Below are positions 22,961 to 31,191 of a DNA stretch of 47,281 nucleotides, in pieces (within the stretch, counting starts at the first letter, position 1; every line of letters begins with the position of its first letter). This DNA is from Actinomycetota bacterium (GTDB lineage: Bacteria > Actinomycetota > Geothermincolia > Geothermincolales > RBG-13-55-18): the NCBI GenBank assembly GCA_003598015.1, contig QZKE01000069.1:1-47281 (forward strand), in the 5' to 3' direction. The notes under the pieces were generated by a model, which saw nothing but the letters and a program-made list of their open reading frames with translations, made no database searches and was not told where the DNA came from. The position numbers were made by a program, and so were the translations under genes.

Positions 22961-25015
22961 TCACATGCAGTCGGGCCAGCTGCCGTAATGCTCCAGGGCT
23001 TCAGGGGGAGGCTTTTTTTCCAGCCAGCCCTCCTCGAACTCCTCGTAGCTCAAGCCCCGACGCTTCCTCTCCTCCCTCTCCCCGTCCCTCACCTCGGCCG
23101 TCTTCTGTACATCGATGACCATGGTTGTGGGATCGTAAGCAACCTTGTATACGTTGCCAGCGGCCCAGTGTGATACCATCCCGCTCTTCACATCCTCCAG
23201 CACCGCTTCCGGATCGCGCTCGAGCACGTCCCCGTAACCCCCGCCGCCTCCCTGGAAGGTGGCGAAAACGTCCCCCTCGTTGAGAGGCCCCAGCTCGCAC
23301 ATGGCCGACCCGATGGTGTACCTGCCCTCGCCCTCGATCATGTCCCTGCGCGTCAGCAGTTCGTTGAAGGATGTGGGGACGTTCTCGTCCCCCGCCGCCA
23401 GCATCTCGGCGAGGTTTGTTCCTTCGACCTTGATGCCGATCAGGGGCGGGGCTCCGTATCCCCCGAAGATCCCGGGCGCGGAGACGAACTTGCCGCAGCC
23501 CCCCACGGACATAATGACGATCATGGGCAGCTTGTGGGCAAGGTAGCCGAACTCCATCCCCGCCCCGCCCCGGTACTTGCCGTGGCCGAAATTATCCTGT
23601 CCCTGGCGCCGGAAGAGATAGCTCATGGACGAGATCACGTCGATGCCCTCCACGTCCTCACAATCCGACCTGGTGGCCACGAAGAACCCCCCCGTGTTCA
23701 CACCGTCCTTGTCCCACCTGGCCGGGAAGCCGCCAGCGTTGATGTCCGGCCCCAGTCCGACAAAGTAATTGCCCCGGCGGTCGATGCCCCCCCACACAAC
23801 GTACAGAGTCATGTAGGGATAGGTGCTGACTATGTTGGACCTGATCTCGCTGTCGAAGAGTATCTTGGCCAGGCAGGGAAAGATGGCCTGGGCGGTGAGG
23901 AAGAGGCTTACGGGAGAAGCGCCCACGGCAGCCTCCTCGCTGGGGTTCATCAGGCATCCCTCGGGGATCTCGACATCGAAGGCCTCCATCAATCCGATGG
24001 AGGGCGGGAGATCGGGGAAGAGATGGGAGCAGCACACATAGCCTGTTCCATAAGGGTGGATGATATGAGGGTAGGCGTTGAGAGAGTAGGGCTGCTCCGG
24101 TGACGTGCCGTCGAACTTCACCGTGACATGGTCGCCTTCCTTGTGGATGGCTACCATTATGCGCAGCAGGGCCTGCTTTCCGCCCCTGGATTCCACTTCC
24201 TCACCGTTCAGGAAGACCGGCTGCCTGTAGATGCCGTCGTTCATGCGGGACAATCTTTCCTTGGCGACCTTCGAGCCCTCGGAGATCATCTTCCTCAGCC
24301 CCCCGACGACGAAATCCCTGCCTTTCTTCTCCACCACCTCCAGGACCCTCTGCCTTATCCTCATACAGGCGGCCATGCGCGCCTTGTTGTCCAAGGTTAT
24401 GACCCGGGGATCTCTAACAAAATTTTCCATGAGGGTGATTATGTCCTCCTTGAGCAGGAAGTCCTCCGCGATCTTTATGGGTGGGAACTTCATACCCTCC
24501 TCGTACCTGGACGAAGCGCTCAGGGATATCCCGCCCATCTCCACCGCGCCGGTATCGGTGGTATGGGCCATGGCTTCCGCCCAGGCGATCAATTCCCCCC
24601 CGTGAAAGATAGGGAGAAAGGTGGCGCAGTCGGGGGGATGGATGCCCCCGTACAGCGCCTCGTTGCAGAAGAAAGCGTCCCCGTCCCTGATCCCGACGCT
24701 GGGCTCGTCCTTCCAGTGCTTGAGGATATATTTGATCGGCAGCTGTCCCGCGAAGGCATGGGCCCAGATCCCCACCGCCGCCGCCGCCGGATCCCCCTGG
24801 GCGCTGTAGACACACGAGCCGATGTCCCCGGCGAGCCCGGCGGGGGTGCCGGCGGTCTTTATCAGCACCTCGTTGGCCTCCAGGGCGATCATCTGCATCT
24901 GGTGACTGAAGATCTCGAAATCCGCCGGGTTGAGAAGCTCCATGCATCTCTGCTCATCCCCGGTGGCGGGTTCGGTCTTGATCCTCTCCAGAATGTCGAA
25001 ATCCCTGCCTCCCAT
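22961..25015 (-). CDS. HyuB-like carboxylase subunit (beta-type, acetone/acetophenone carboxylase family)
   Basis: A 684-residue hydantoinase B/oxoprolinase-type subunit. Family marks include EIFSHQMQMIALEANEVL near the start, the CVYSAQGDPAAAA stretch, DAFFCNEALYGGIHPPD, ARMAACMRIRQRVLE, VTVKFDGTSPEQPYSLNAYP and a glycine-rich TFQGGGGGYGDVLERDP near the end. In acetone and acetophenone carboxylases this subunit completes the active centre where ketone enolate and activated CO2 join. The preferred start is ATG 25015 behind AAGGAGGGGG; an in-frame ATG at 25033 overlaps the end of the preceding HyuA gene. The two genes are certainly coupled. The C-terminal tail, rich in charged residues and ending GSWPDCM, looks lineage-specific. 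Confidence 0.88.
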   Translation of the reverse strand: MGGRDFDILERIKTEPATGDEQRCMELLNPADFEIFSHQMQMIALEANEVLIKTAGTPAGLAGDIGSCVYSAQGDPAAAAVGIWAHAFAGQLPIKYILKHWKDEPSVGIRDGDAFFCNEALYGGIHPPDCATFLPIFHGGELIAWAEAMAHTTDTGAVEMGGISLSASSRYEEGMKFPPIKIAEDFLLKEDIITLMENFVRDPRVITLDNKARMAACMRIRQRVLEVVEKKGRDFVVGGLRKMISEGSKVAKERLSRMNDGIYRQPVFLNGEEVESRGGKQALLRIMVAIHKEGDHVTVKFDGTSPEQPYSLNAYPHIIHPYGTGYVCCSHLFPDLPPSIGLMEAFDVEIPEGCLMNPSEEAAVGASPVSLFLTAQAIFPCLAKILFDSEIRSNIVSTYPYMTLYVVWGGIDRRGNYFVGLGPDINAGGFPARWDKDGVNTGGFFVATRSDCEDVEGIDVISSMSYLFRRQGQDNFGHGKYRGGAGMEFGYLAHKLPMIVIMSVGGCGKFVSAPGIFGGYGAPPLIGIKVEGTNLAEMLAAGDENVPTSFNELLTRRDMIEGEGRYTIGSAMCELGPLNEGDVFATFQGGGGGYGDVLERDPEAVLEDVKSGMVSHWAAGNVYKVAYDPTTMVIDVQKTAEVRDGEREERKRRGLSYEEFEEGWLEKKPPPEALEHYGSWPDCM

Positions 25016-25025
25016 GGCCCCCTCC

Positions 25026-27155
25026 TTATCCATCCAACTCGATCAGACCGTTCATATATCGGTCCACGGTGTACCGCCTGCCCCCGGGAAGGACGCAGGT
25101 GGAATCCACCGCCTCGATTATGGCCGGCCCCCTGATAACGTTTCCGCACCGCAGCAGGGAGGCGTCGAATATCTCCGTCTCCAGGTATCCCTTTCCTTCC
25201 CAACAGACCGGCCTTGTGCCCTTGACGGCGGCCCCGGGATCCTCCCCCACCGCCTCATAAGTGGGGAAGCGATAATGATCGATGGGATAGGTGGCCTTGA
25301 GCCGCAGGGCCAGGACCTCTATCCCTCCCTCCGGATACGCGGAACTCTCGCCGTAGAGGGACTTGTATTTCTCGGTGAAGAGGCGGCAGATAGCCTCGCT
25401 GTCCTCTTCGCTCTCCAGGAACAGCTTGGGGCATTGCACGTACTCGGTGAAATACTGGGTGCCGTATCTCATATCCAACTCCAGGGTGAAACGCACCCTC
25501 TCCGCATCGAAACCCTGCACTTCCATGTCGTGTATGGCGCGGCCCTGCATACCCTCCACGATATCGTTGAACTCCTCGAAGTCCGCGAAGTAACTGTCTA
25601 TCAAGGCCTCGTAGAAGACCAAAGGCCGGGAGGTCTCGTAGACGGAGATGATGTCCATGACCGAGCCGCCGAAGGCGCAGAAGACCGAGGAATAGGGAAA
25701 GGTCAGGATCTTCTCCACCGCCAGCGCTTCCGCGTAGCCGCAGCAGTGGGTGGCCCCCGCCCCCCCATAGGCCAGGAGGATGAAGTCCTCGGGGTAGAAA
25801 CCTTTCAGCACCACTTCTTTGTATATCTCGTTCCCCATGTTCATATCCACCACCTGTTTGATGCTCAGGGCTGCCTCCTCCACGCTCATCTCCAGGGGCT
25901 GCGCGATATGCTCCTCGACCGCCCTGCGTGCCCTGTCCAGGCTTATCCTCTGCCTCCCCCCGAGGTAATAATCGGGGTCGATGTAACCGAGCACCACGTC
26001 GGCATCGGTCACCGTCGGCTCCGTGCCGCCCAGCCCGTAGCAGGCGGGGCCGGGCATGGACCCCGCGCTCTCCGGCCCCACGGTTATCCTCGCCCCGGTG
26101 GGGGAGATCCTGGCTATGGACCCGCCCCCCGCTCCCACCGTCTTCATCTCCAGCAGGGGTATCTGTACCCTCCAGCGGTCTATGATGGGAAAGAGGTCGT
26201 AGAACTTCGCCTGGCCTTCGACCACCATCCCGAAGTCGAAGGAGGTGCCCCCCACGTCGGTGACCAGCACGTTTTCCACCCCGTACATCCTGGCGATCTC
26301 GGCGCCGCCCAGCAGGCCCGCGATGGGCCCTGAGTTGTAGGTGTCCACGGCCGTGGTATGGGAGAGCCGGGACATCCCTCCCGTGCCGTGGATGACCATC
26401 AGGGGCCTGTTGTAGCCGTAATCTATCAACTCTTCGTTGAGGGAGGTGAGCTGCTCCGCCAGGTCGCGGTGGAGATAGGCGTCGAGGATGGTGGTCATGG
26501 TGCGCAGGTACTCCCCCTGCTTCCTGGACACGTCGCTGGAGAGCAGGACGGGCATACTGCCCAGGTAGACGTCGGGGTATTCCTCAAGGATGATGTCCCT
26601 TATCATGTGCTCGTGCACGGGATTGCTGCAGGACCACAGCAGGGAGACCACGAATCCCATGGCCCCCTTGTCCACCAGGTACTGCAATCTCTCCATCACA
26701 TCTTCCCTGCGCAGGGGCATGACAACATCGCCCTCGTAGTCGACCCTCTCCCTGACCCCCACGATCATTTCCCGGGGGATCAGCGGTTCGGGTTTTTCCG
26801 CCCTGGCCTGGTTCCTGATCTCGCTGGGGGTCAGCCCGTCAGCCCACTGGCGGCTCCGACCGACAATGATGCAGTCCTCGAATCCCGCCGTGGTGATAAG
26901 GCCCAGCTTGGGACCGGTTCTCTCGATGAGGGTATTGGTGGCGATAGTGGTAGAATAGCGGATGAGGTCGGTATCCGCGAGCAACTCCTCCATGGAGGCA
27001 TCGAAGCTTTCCGCGGCGGCGGCAATGGCGTTCTTGAAACCGACGGAGGCGTTGTAGCGAGTGGTGGGCGCCTTCCCTTTGCCGTAGCCGTCCCTCCACA
27101 CCACGAAGCAGTCGGTAAAGGTCCCCCCGATGTCTATATCTATGGTGGCGCCCAT
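25026..27155 (-). CDS. HyuA-like ATP-using carboxylase subunit 1
   Basis: A 709-residue hydantoinase A/acetone carboxylase-beta-type subunit with an ASKHA fold. Phosphate motifs are intact: IDIDIGGTFTDCFVVW at the N-terminus and VTDVGGTSFDFGMV near residue 290; YGGAGATHCCGYAEAL lies further on. In the family this subunit uses ATP to activate the ketone or bicarbonate. The frame is open upstream to 27452, but ATG 27155 is the true start: its A is shared with the TAA of the gamma-subunit gene (TAATG overlap), and it opens directly into the ASKHA motif. It overlaps or abuts the HyuB gene downstream. It is one of two HyuA-type subunits in the operon; the other is 28035-30113. Confidence 0.88.
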   Translation of the reverse strand: MGATIDIDIGGTFTDCFVVWRDGYGKGKAPTTRYNASVGFKNAIAAAAESFDASMEELLADTDLIRYSTTIATNTLIERTGPKLGLITTAGFEDCIIVGRSRQWADGLTPSEIRNQARAEKPEPLIPREMIVGVRERVDYEGDVVMPLRREDVMERLQYLVDKGAMGFVVSLLWSCSNPVHEHMIRDIILEEYPDVYLGSMPVLLSSDVSRKQGEYLRTMTTILDAYLHRDLAEQLTSLNEELIDYGYNRPLMVIHGTGGMSRLSHTTAVDTYNSGPIAGLLGGAEIARMYGVENVLVTDVGGTSFDFGMVVEGQAKFYDLFPIIDRWRVQIPLLEMKTVGAGGGSIARISPTGARITVGPESAGSMPGPACYGLGGTEPTVTDADVVLGYIDPDYYLGGRQRISLDRARRAVEEHIAQPLEMSVEEAALSIKQVVDMNMGNEIYKEVVLKGFYPEDFILLAYGGAGATHCCGYAEALAVEKILTFPYSSVFCAFGGSVMDIISVYETSRPLVFYEALIDSYFADFEEFNDIVEGMQGRAIHDMEVQGFDAERVRFTLELDMRYGTQYFTEYVQCPKLFLESEEDSEAICRLFTEKYKSLYGESSAYPEGGIEVLALRLKATYPIDHYRFPTYEAVGEDPGAAVKGTRPVCWEGKGYLETEIFDASLLRCGNVIRGPAIIEAVDSTCVLPGGRRYTVDRYMNGLIELDG

Positions 27156-27511
27156 TATTCCCCGCCACCTTCCCCCGCTCCCCGGTATTTCTCCTTCAAC
27201 CTGTCGATATCCAGCTCGATGTCGTGGGTGATAGGGTGTCCGGGGGGGAGATACTCGTTCTCCACCATGGTCCCGCAGCCGGGGCAGTAGAACTCGATTA
27301 TCATGCACCAGTCGGGATCCGGGGACCTGGTGAACTCCCCCTCTATTACCGGATTGTGTACGGTCCTCGGATCCCTCTCGTAAACCAGGCAGCCTTTCTT
27401 GTAATTCTCCCTGGCCGAGATGAGCTCGTTGCCACAGCGGTTGCAGCACCACAGCTCCTTCTCCAGGTCGATATCGAGGTACTCGGTGATCTGTCTCTTG
27501 GTCACGCTCAT
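27155..27511 (-). CDS. Acetone carboxylase gamma-like zinc subunit
   Basis: A 118-residue protein matching the acetone carboxylase gamma family (Acetone_carb_G), whose members are the small third subunit of acetone and acetophenone carboxylases. Two cysteine pairs (C23/C26 and C76/C79) should bind zinc, and the hallmark stretches ARENYKKGCLVYERDP, IEFYCPGCGT and EYLPPGHPITHDIELD are present. This is the gene that identifies the operon as a ketone carboxylase and not a hydantoinase or oxoprolinase. The start is ATG 27511 directly after GGAGGG; the GTG at 27505 has better spacing and is a real alternative. Its stop overlaps the next start by one base. Confidence 0.9.
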   Translation of the reverse strand: MSVTKRQITEYLDIDLEKELWCCNRCGNELISARENYKKGCLVYERDPRTVHNPVIEGEFTRSPDPDWCMIIEFYCPGCGTMVENEYLPPGHPITHDIELDIDRLKEKYRGAGEGGGE

Positions 27512-27565
27512 CCCTCCATGCCTATCCAGCCTCCGCCCTGCATCCGCGATATTCCCGGGCCCCGC

Positions 27566-27994
27566 TCAAGCCTCCGACAGCCACTGCCGCCCCTCCTCTT
27601 CCAGGCCTTTCTCCTTTAAAACCTCCGGGTAACGTTTGAGGAGGCCCAGGAACATGGGGACAAGCTTTATGTATTTCATGGCCTGGCTCACCGGCGCGAC
27701 CTTGATCTTCTTCTTCATGAAGAGGTCCGCTGCGTTGGCCTTTCCCATCATGAACTGGTGGGCCACCTTGCCCTGCATGGAGATGGTCACGGCGGGCTTG
27801 AGGTCGGTATCTCCATAGGTGATGGTGGGAGGATCCACCGTGCCGTCTATGGTGATCTTCACCGTGGGATCGAAGAAGTTGTACTGCATGATGATATTGG
27901 TCTTCCTGGCGGTACTCACCATCTTGGGATCGTCCATAAAAGCATCGAACAATTCGCCCACCACGTCGTACATCTGCTCGGAACTCAAAGCCAT
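27566..27994 (-). CDS. SCP2 sterol-carrier-domain protein
   Basis: A 142-residue stand-alone protein resembling SCP2 lipid carriers. It shows the alpha/beta pattern of the family, with IDGTVDPPTITYGDTDLKP and VTISMQGKVAHQFMMGKANAADLFMKKKIK near the middle, where small hydrophobic ligands are bound, and a C-terminal helix. It lies between the second HyuA gene (about 40 nt) and the gamma gene (about 55 nt), so it is part of the carboxylase operon. It may hold and present a water-insoluble ketone or CoA ester to the enzymes; this is inference. Start ATG 27994, with GAGGAG 11 nt before it. Confidence 0.78.
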   Translation of the reverse strand: MALSSEQMYDVVGELFDAFMDDPKMVSTARKTNIIMQYNFFDPTVKITIDGTVDPPTITYGDTDLKPAVTISMQGKVAHQFMMGKANAADLFMKKKIKVAPVSQAMKYIKLVPMFLGLLKRYPEVLKEKGLEEEGRQWLSEA

Positions 27995-28034
27995 CCTGCA
28001 TCATCTCCTCTTACCGATCCTCCGGGATGACGTC

Positions 28035-30113
28035 CTACCGCGCATCATCGATCACCCCGTTGAGATACCTGTCTATGGTGAACTTACGGCCCTGGGGGAT
28101 AACGTAGGTGGTATCGTCGGCCTCGATGATCGCGGGGCCGGTCACGACGTTCCCGCATTCCAGGAGCTTCCTGTCGTATACGCGTGTATCGACGAACGAT
28201 CCGCCCCAGAAGACTTTCCTCTCGTCTTCCAGGGCTGCCGTGGGGTCCTCCCCCCGGGTCTCGCAGACCGGGAAGTCGACGTATTCCACGGGAAAGGAGG
28301 CCACGAGTCTCAGCACCTTCACCTGGATGCCAACCTCTCCGCAATGCGCTCCCTCGCCGTCAATGGCCAGATAGCCACTCTGGAAGGATGCGCACAAACC
28401 CCTCACGTCCTCCTCGCTCTCCAGGAAGATGCGGGGTGGCCTCACCATCACGCAGGGTCCTCCCGGCTGCTCCTTATAGCCGGCCTGGAGCTCCAGGGAA
28501 AAAACCACCCGCTCCGCGTCCAGGCCTTCGCCCCTCATGTCCCTCTGGGCGGAATCACGCATCTCCTCGACTGCCTGATTGAAACGGTCGTAGTCGCTCG
28601 CATACGCCCCGGAACCATCCACCAGATCGAGGGGCATAAACCTCTCGTAGACATGGATAACATCCAGGGTGGAGGCACCGAAAGCGCTGAATACCGCGCT
28701 GTAGGGAAAGGTGAGCATGGTCCCGAAATCCCTCCCGAAACCGCAGCAGTGGGTAGCGCCGGCCCCCCCGTAGACAAACATGGTGAAATCCCCCGCGCTC
28801 AGCCCCTTGCCGGCAACCTCGTCCCGCAGGGCTTTGAGCACGTTTGATTCCAGGCGCTCCTTGATGGCGAAAGCCGCCTCCTCCACGCTTATTCCCAGGG
28901 GGTCTGCGATGCTCTCGCCCACCGCCGTCACCGCCTTGTCCCGGTCCAGTTCCCTCATGCCGCCCAGGAACTTGCGCGGATTCAGATAGCCGAGCACCAG
29001 GTCTGCATCGGTCACCGTCGGCTTCCTCCCCCCCAATCCATAGCAAGCCGGACCCGGCATGGCGCCCGCGCTCTCCGGCCCCACCGCCACTCCCCCGCCG
29101 CTGGAGTCGATCCTGGCGATAGATCCGCCTCCTCCCCCCATGGCCTTTATCTCCAGCATGGGGAGATTGATGGGTATTCTCTCTATCTCAGGCCTGAAAT
29201 TATATGCGTATTCCCGGCCGGCTATGATGCCTATGTCGGCCGAGGTGCCTCCCATATCCACGGAGACCACGTTCTCGAGCCCGTAAAGCTTGGCCACGTA
29301 GAAACTGCCCAGAAAGCCCGAGACGGGTCCGGAATTGTAGGTATGGAGGGCGGTGGTCTTGGCCACCCTGGCCGCCCCTCCCGTAGAATGCACCACCAGC
29401 ATGGGATTGCAGAGATTGGACTGCCTGAGGTCCTCCTCGGCCTTGTACAGATACTTGACCAGCTCACGGTGGAGATATGCGTTCAACACCGCCGCATTGG
29501 TCCTTTCGTAATCACCCGACCTGGTGCAGAGTTCGCTGGAGAGGAACACGGGCACGGAACCGAGAAGATGCTTGGGATAATCACCCAGTATGATCTCCTT
29601 GATCTTCTTCTCGGGAAGAGGATTGAAAAAAGACCCCCGCAGGCTTACCACTATTGCCCGGGCCCCACTGGTCAGCAGCCGCCTGACCGCGGCCCTGACC
29701 TCCTCGACTTCCGGCTCCACCACCCCTCCGTCGTCCCCGCTCTCCCCCGCGACCCCTATGACCATATGCGCGGGGAGTATCGCCGCGACCGGAATCCCAT
29801 CCCCTCTGCCGGCCTCCCCGTACAGATCATCCTCGTGGCCCCTGGTGACCACCAGCCCCAGCTTGGGGCCGTTCTTCTGGATAATGGTATTGGTGGCGAG
29901 GGTGGTGGAGAACCTGGCTACCTTCGTGTTCAGCAGGAGCTCCTCCATGGAGTCCAGCCCCAGGCTGCGAGCTCCCTCCTCGATGCAGTTCCTGAAGCAG
30001 ACGGTCAGGTCGTGAGGAGTGGTCTCCACCTTGACCCTCTTGAACTCCTCCCCCCGCGTAAAGAAACCGTCGGTAAAGGTGCCTCCCGTATCCACGTTAA
30101 TGGTATATTCCAT
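28035..30113 (-). CDS. HyuA-like ATP-using carboxylase subunit 2
   Basis: A 692-residue second hydantoinase A-type subunit, clearly paralogous to 25026-27155. It has NVDTGGTFTDGFFT, VSVDMGGTSADIGII and YGGAGATHCCGFGRDF, so both phosphate motifs and the adenosine region are kept and it should also bind ATP. Two HyuA-like chains with one HyuB and one gamma equal the composition of the acetophenone carboxylase core, where two related chains are thought to activate two different substrates with separate ATP molecules. It is the first gene of the minus-strand operon; GGGGAGG lies just before ATG 30113. A regulated promoter region with palindromes is upstream. Confidence 0.87.
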   Translation of the reverse strand: MEYTINVDTGGTFTDGFFTRGEEFKRVKVETTPHDLTVCFRNCIEEGARSLGLDSMEELLLNTKVARFSTTLATNTIIQKNGPKLGLVVTRGHEDDLYGEAGRGDGIPVAAILPAHMVIGVAGESGDDGGVVEPEVEEVRAAVRRLLTSGARAIVVSLRGSFFNPLPEKKIKEIILGDYPKHLLGSVPVFLSSELCTRSGDYERTNAAVLNAYLHRELVKYLYKAEEDLRQSNLCNPMLVVHSTGGAARVAKTTALHTYNSGPVSGFLGSFYVAKLYGLENVVSVDMGGTSADIGIIAGREYAYNFRPEIERIPINLPMLEIKAMGGGGGSIARIDSSGGGVAVGPESAGAMPGPACYGLGGRKPTVTDADLVLGYLNPRKFLGGMRELDRDKAVTAVGESIADPLGISVEEAAFAIKERLESNVLKALRDEVAGKGLSAGDFTMFVYGGAGATHCCGFGRDFGTMLTFPYSAVFSAFGASTLDVIHVYERFMPLDLVDGSGAYASDYDRFNQAVEEMRDSAQRDMRGEGLDAERVVFSLELQAGYKEQPGGPCVMVRPPRIFLESEEDVRGLCASFQSGYLAIDGEGAHCGEVGIQVKVLRLVASFPVEYVDFPVCETRGEDPTAALEDERKVFWGGSFVDTRVYDRKLLECGNVVTGPAIIEADDTTYVIPQGRKFTIDRYLNGVIDDAR

Positions 30114-30204
30114 AGCCTCCCCTTTTCATGCCTGGATGTATGACGCCTGCCTCTATCCGATTACCGACAATATTCCCCTTTTTGTACGGATTATTCTATG
30201 AAAA

Positions 30205-30222
30205 ATTGACGCTCATGTCAAT
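30205..30222. promoter_or_regulatory. Operator-like inverted repeat ATTGAC-N6-GTCAAT
   Basis: Half-sites at 30205-30210 and 30217-30222 are exact complements. The same half-site occurs at 30322-30335 next to the TetR gene. The position, 90 nt before the carboxylase operon start, suits repression of that operon by the divergent TetR protein. A -10-like TATTCT lies nearby on the plus strand, but I cannot place a full promoter. Confidence 0.5.
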
Positions 30223-30321
30223 AGTTTTTTGCTTAGCCTGCCTCCAGGTCAGCGTTCAGTTATTTGCTCCGTATTAAGCAGGTTTTTTGCCAAGATAGGA
30301 GATATCGTTCAGTATATTTGA

Positions 30322-30335
30322 TATTGACGTCAATA
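30322..30335. promoter_or_regulatory. Perfect palindrome TATTGACGTCAATA, probable TetR operator
   Basis: This 14-bp perfect palindrome lies 35 nt before the TetR start, in an AT-rich divergent gap. Its half-site (ATTGAC) is shared with 30205-30222, where the halves are spread by six bases. Autorepression of the TetR gene is the simplest reading. Confidence 0.55.
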
Positions 30336-30370
30336 CTAAATATTAATAATATAGGGGACGAGGTGATGCA

Positions 30371-31012
30371 ATGCCGGTGGCAGACAACAAGAAAACGACG
30401 GCGAAATCCGAGGAGACGAGGGCTGCGCTGCTGCGCGCCGCCAGGCGTGTCTTCGCATGGAAGGGCGTGACCAACTCCCGGGTGTCGGATATCGTCAGCG
30501 CCGCGGGGGTGTCCCACGGCACCTTCTACGTCTACTTCAAGAACAAAGAGGATATCCTCTACGAGGTCGTCCGGCCGGTCCTCGACGAGTTGTACGAAGC
30601 CGTAAGCGGCTCCTGGGACGAGCGGGACCTGCCCGGCAGCGTCGAGCATACCATACGCACTTTTCTCGATGCCTTCTCCAGGAACGCCGACATCATGCCC
30701 ATCATGTTGTATGGTGAGCCCCGGAATATGCTGGTCGGCAAGCTCTATTACGATGCCAGCCGCCGCTTCCAACGCCGCATCAGGAAGAATCTGGCCAAGG
30801 CCGCGGAGGCGAACCAGATAAAGGATATCAATATCGATATAACCGCCTTCGCCCTGGGATGCATGGTGGAGGACTTCGCCTACCGCTGGTTCTGTACCTC
30901 CCCGCCCGACTGGCGCCGTTCATTCGACTTCGACGAGGTATGCAAGATCCTGGCCGATATCTGGTGCAACACCATATATGCAGGGGGAAGCGGAATGATG
31001 GGATCGCTCTGA
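30371..31012 (+). CDS. TetR-family regulator, divergent from the ketone-carboxylase operon
   Basis: A 213-residue repressor. The N-terminal helix-turn-helix domain is classical: TRAALLRAARRVFAWKGV, then VSDIVSAAGVSHGTFYVYF and KNKEDILYEVV. The C-terminal ligand domain is helical and shows no fingerprint of a known subfamily; fatty-acid-type regulators are similar in size. It is transcribed away from the carboxylase operon across a 257-nt gap that holds two related palindromes, so it probably represses that operon and itself and is released by a pathway ketone or CoA ester. An enoyl-CoA hydratase remnant and an SDR gene follow on the same strand within 12 nt. Confidence 0.88.
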   Translation: MPVADNKKTTAKSEETRAALLRAARRVFAWKGVTNSRVSDIVSAAGVSHGTFYVYFKNKEDILYEVVRPVLDELYEAVSGSWDERDLPGSVEHTIRTFLDAFSRNADIMPIMLYGEPRNMLVGKLYYDASRRFQRRIRKNLAKAAEANQIKDINIDITAFALGCMVEDFAYRWFCTSPPDWRRSFDFDEVCKILADIWCNTIYAGGSGMMGSL

Positions 31013-31023
31013 AAGGGGGCAAC

Positions 31024-31191
31024 GTGGAGTTTATGAGCATCGTCTTTGAGGCGGACGATACCTCCGCCACCATCACCCTGAACCGGCCCGAGAGCGGCGG
31101 AGGATGGTGGCCTGCGATCCGCGATGAGCTGATGGTAGGGATTTCTCGAGGTATATCGCGCAGGTGCGGACTCAGGGAGGCAGGAGGATGA
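31024..31191 (+). pseudogene. Enoyl-CoA hydratase N-terminal remnant
   Basis: A 55-residue frame (GTG 31024 or ATG 31033) begins like a crotonase: SIVFEADDTSATITLNRPES, matching the VTLNRPE start of the family. After about 25 residues the similarity ends and the frame closes, so it is a deletion scar and not a full enzyme. It starts 11 nt after the TetR stop and its TGA overlaps the SDR start (ATGA), so it may still be translated and help couple SDR translation. No other part of the hydratase is seen nearby. Confidence 0.6.

Noticed and set aside
25026..27452. 808-residue version of the first HyuA-like protein
   Set aside because: The extra N-terminal 99 residues overlap the gamma-subunit gene in another frame; the TAATG junction at 27155 and the ASKHA motif fix the start.
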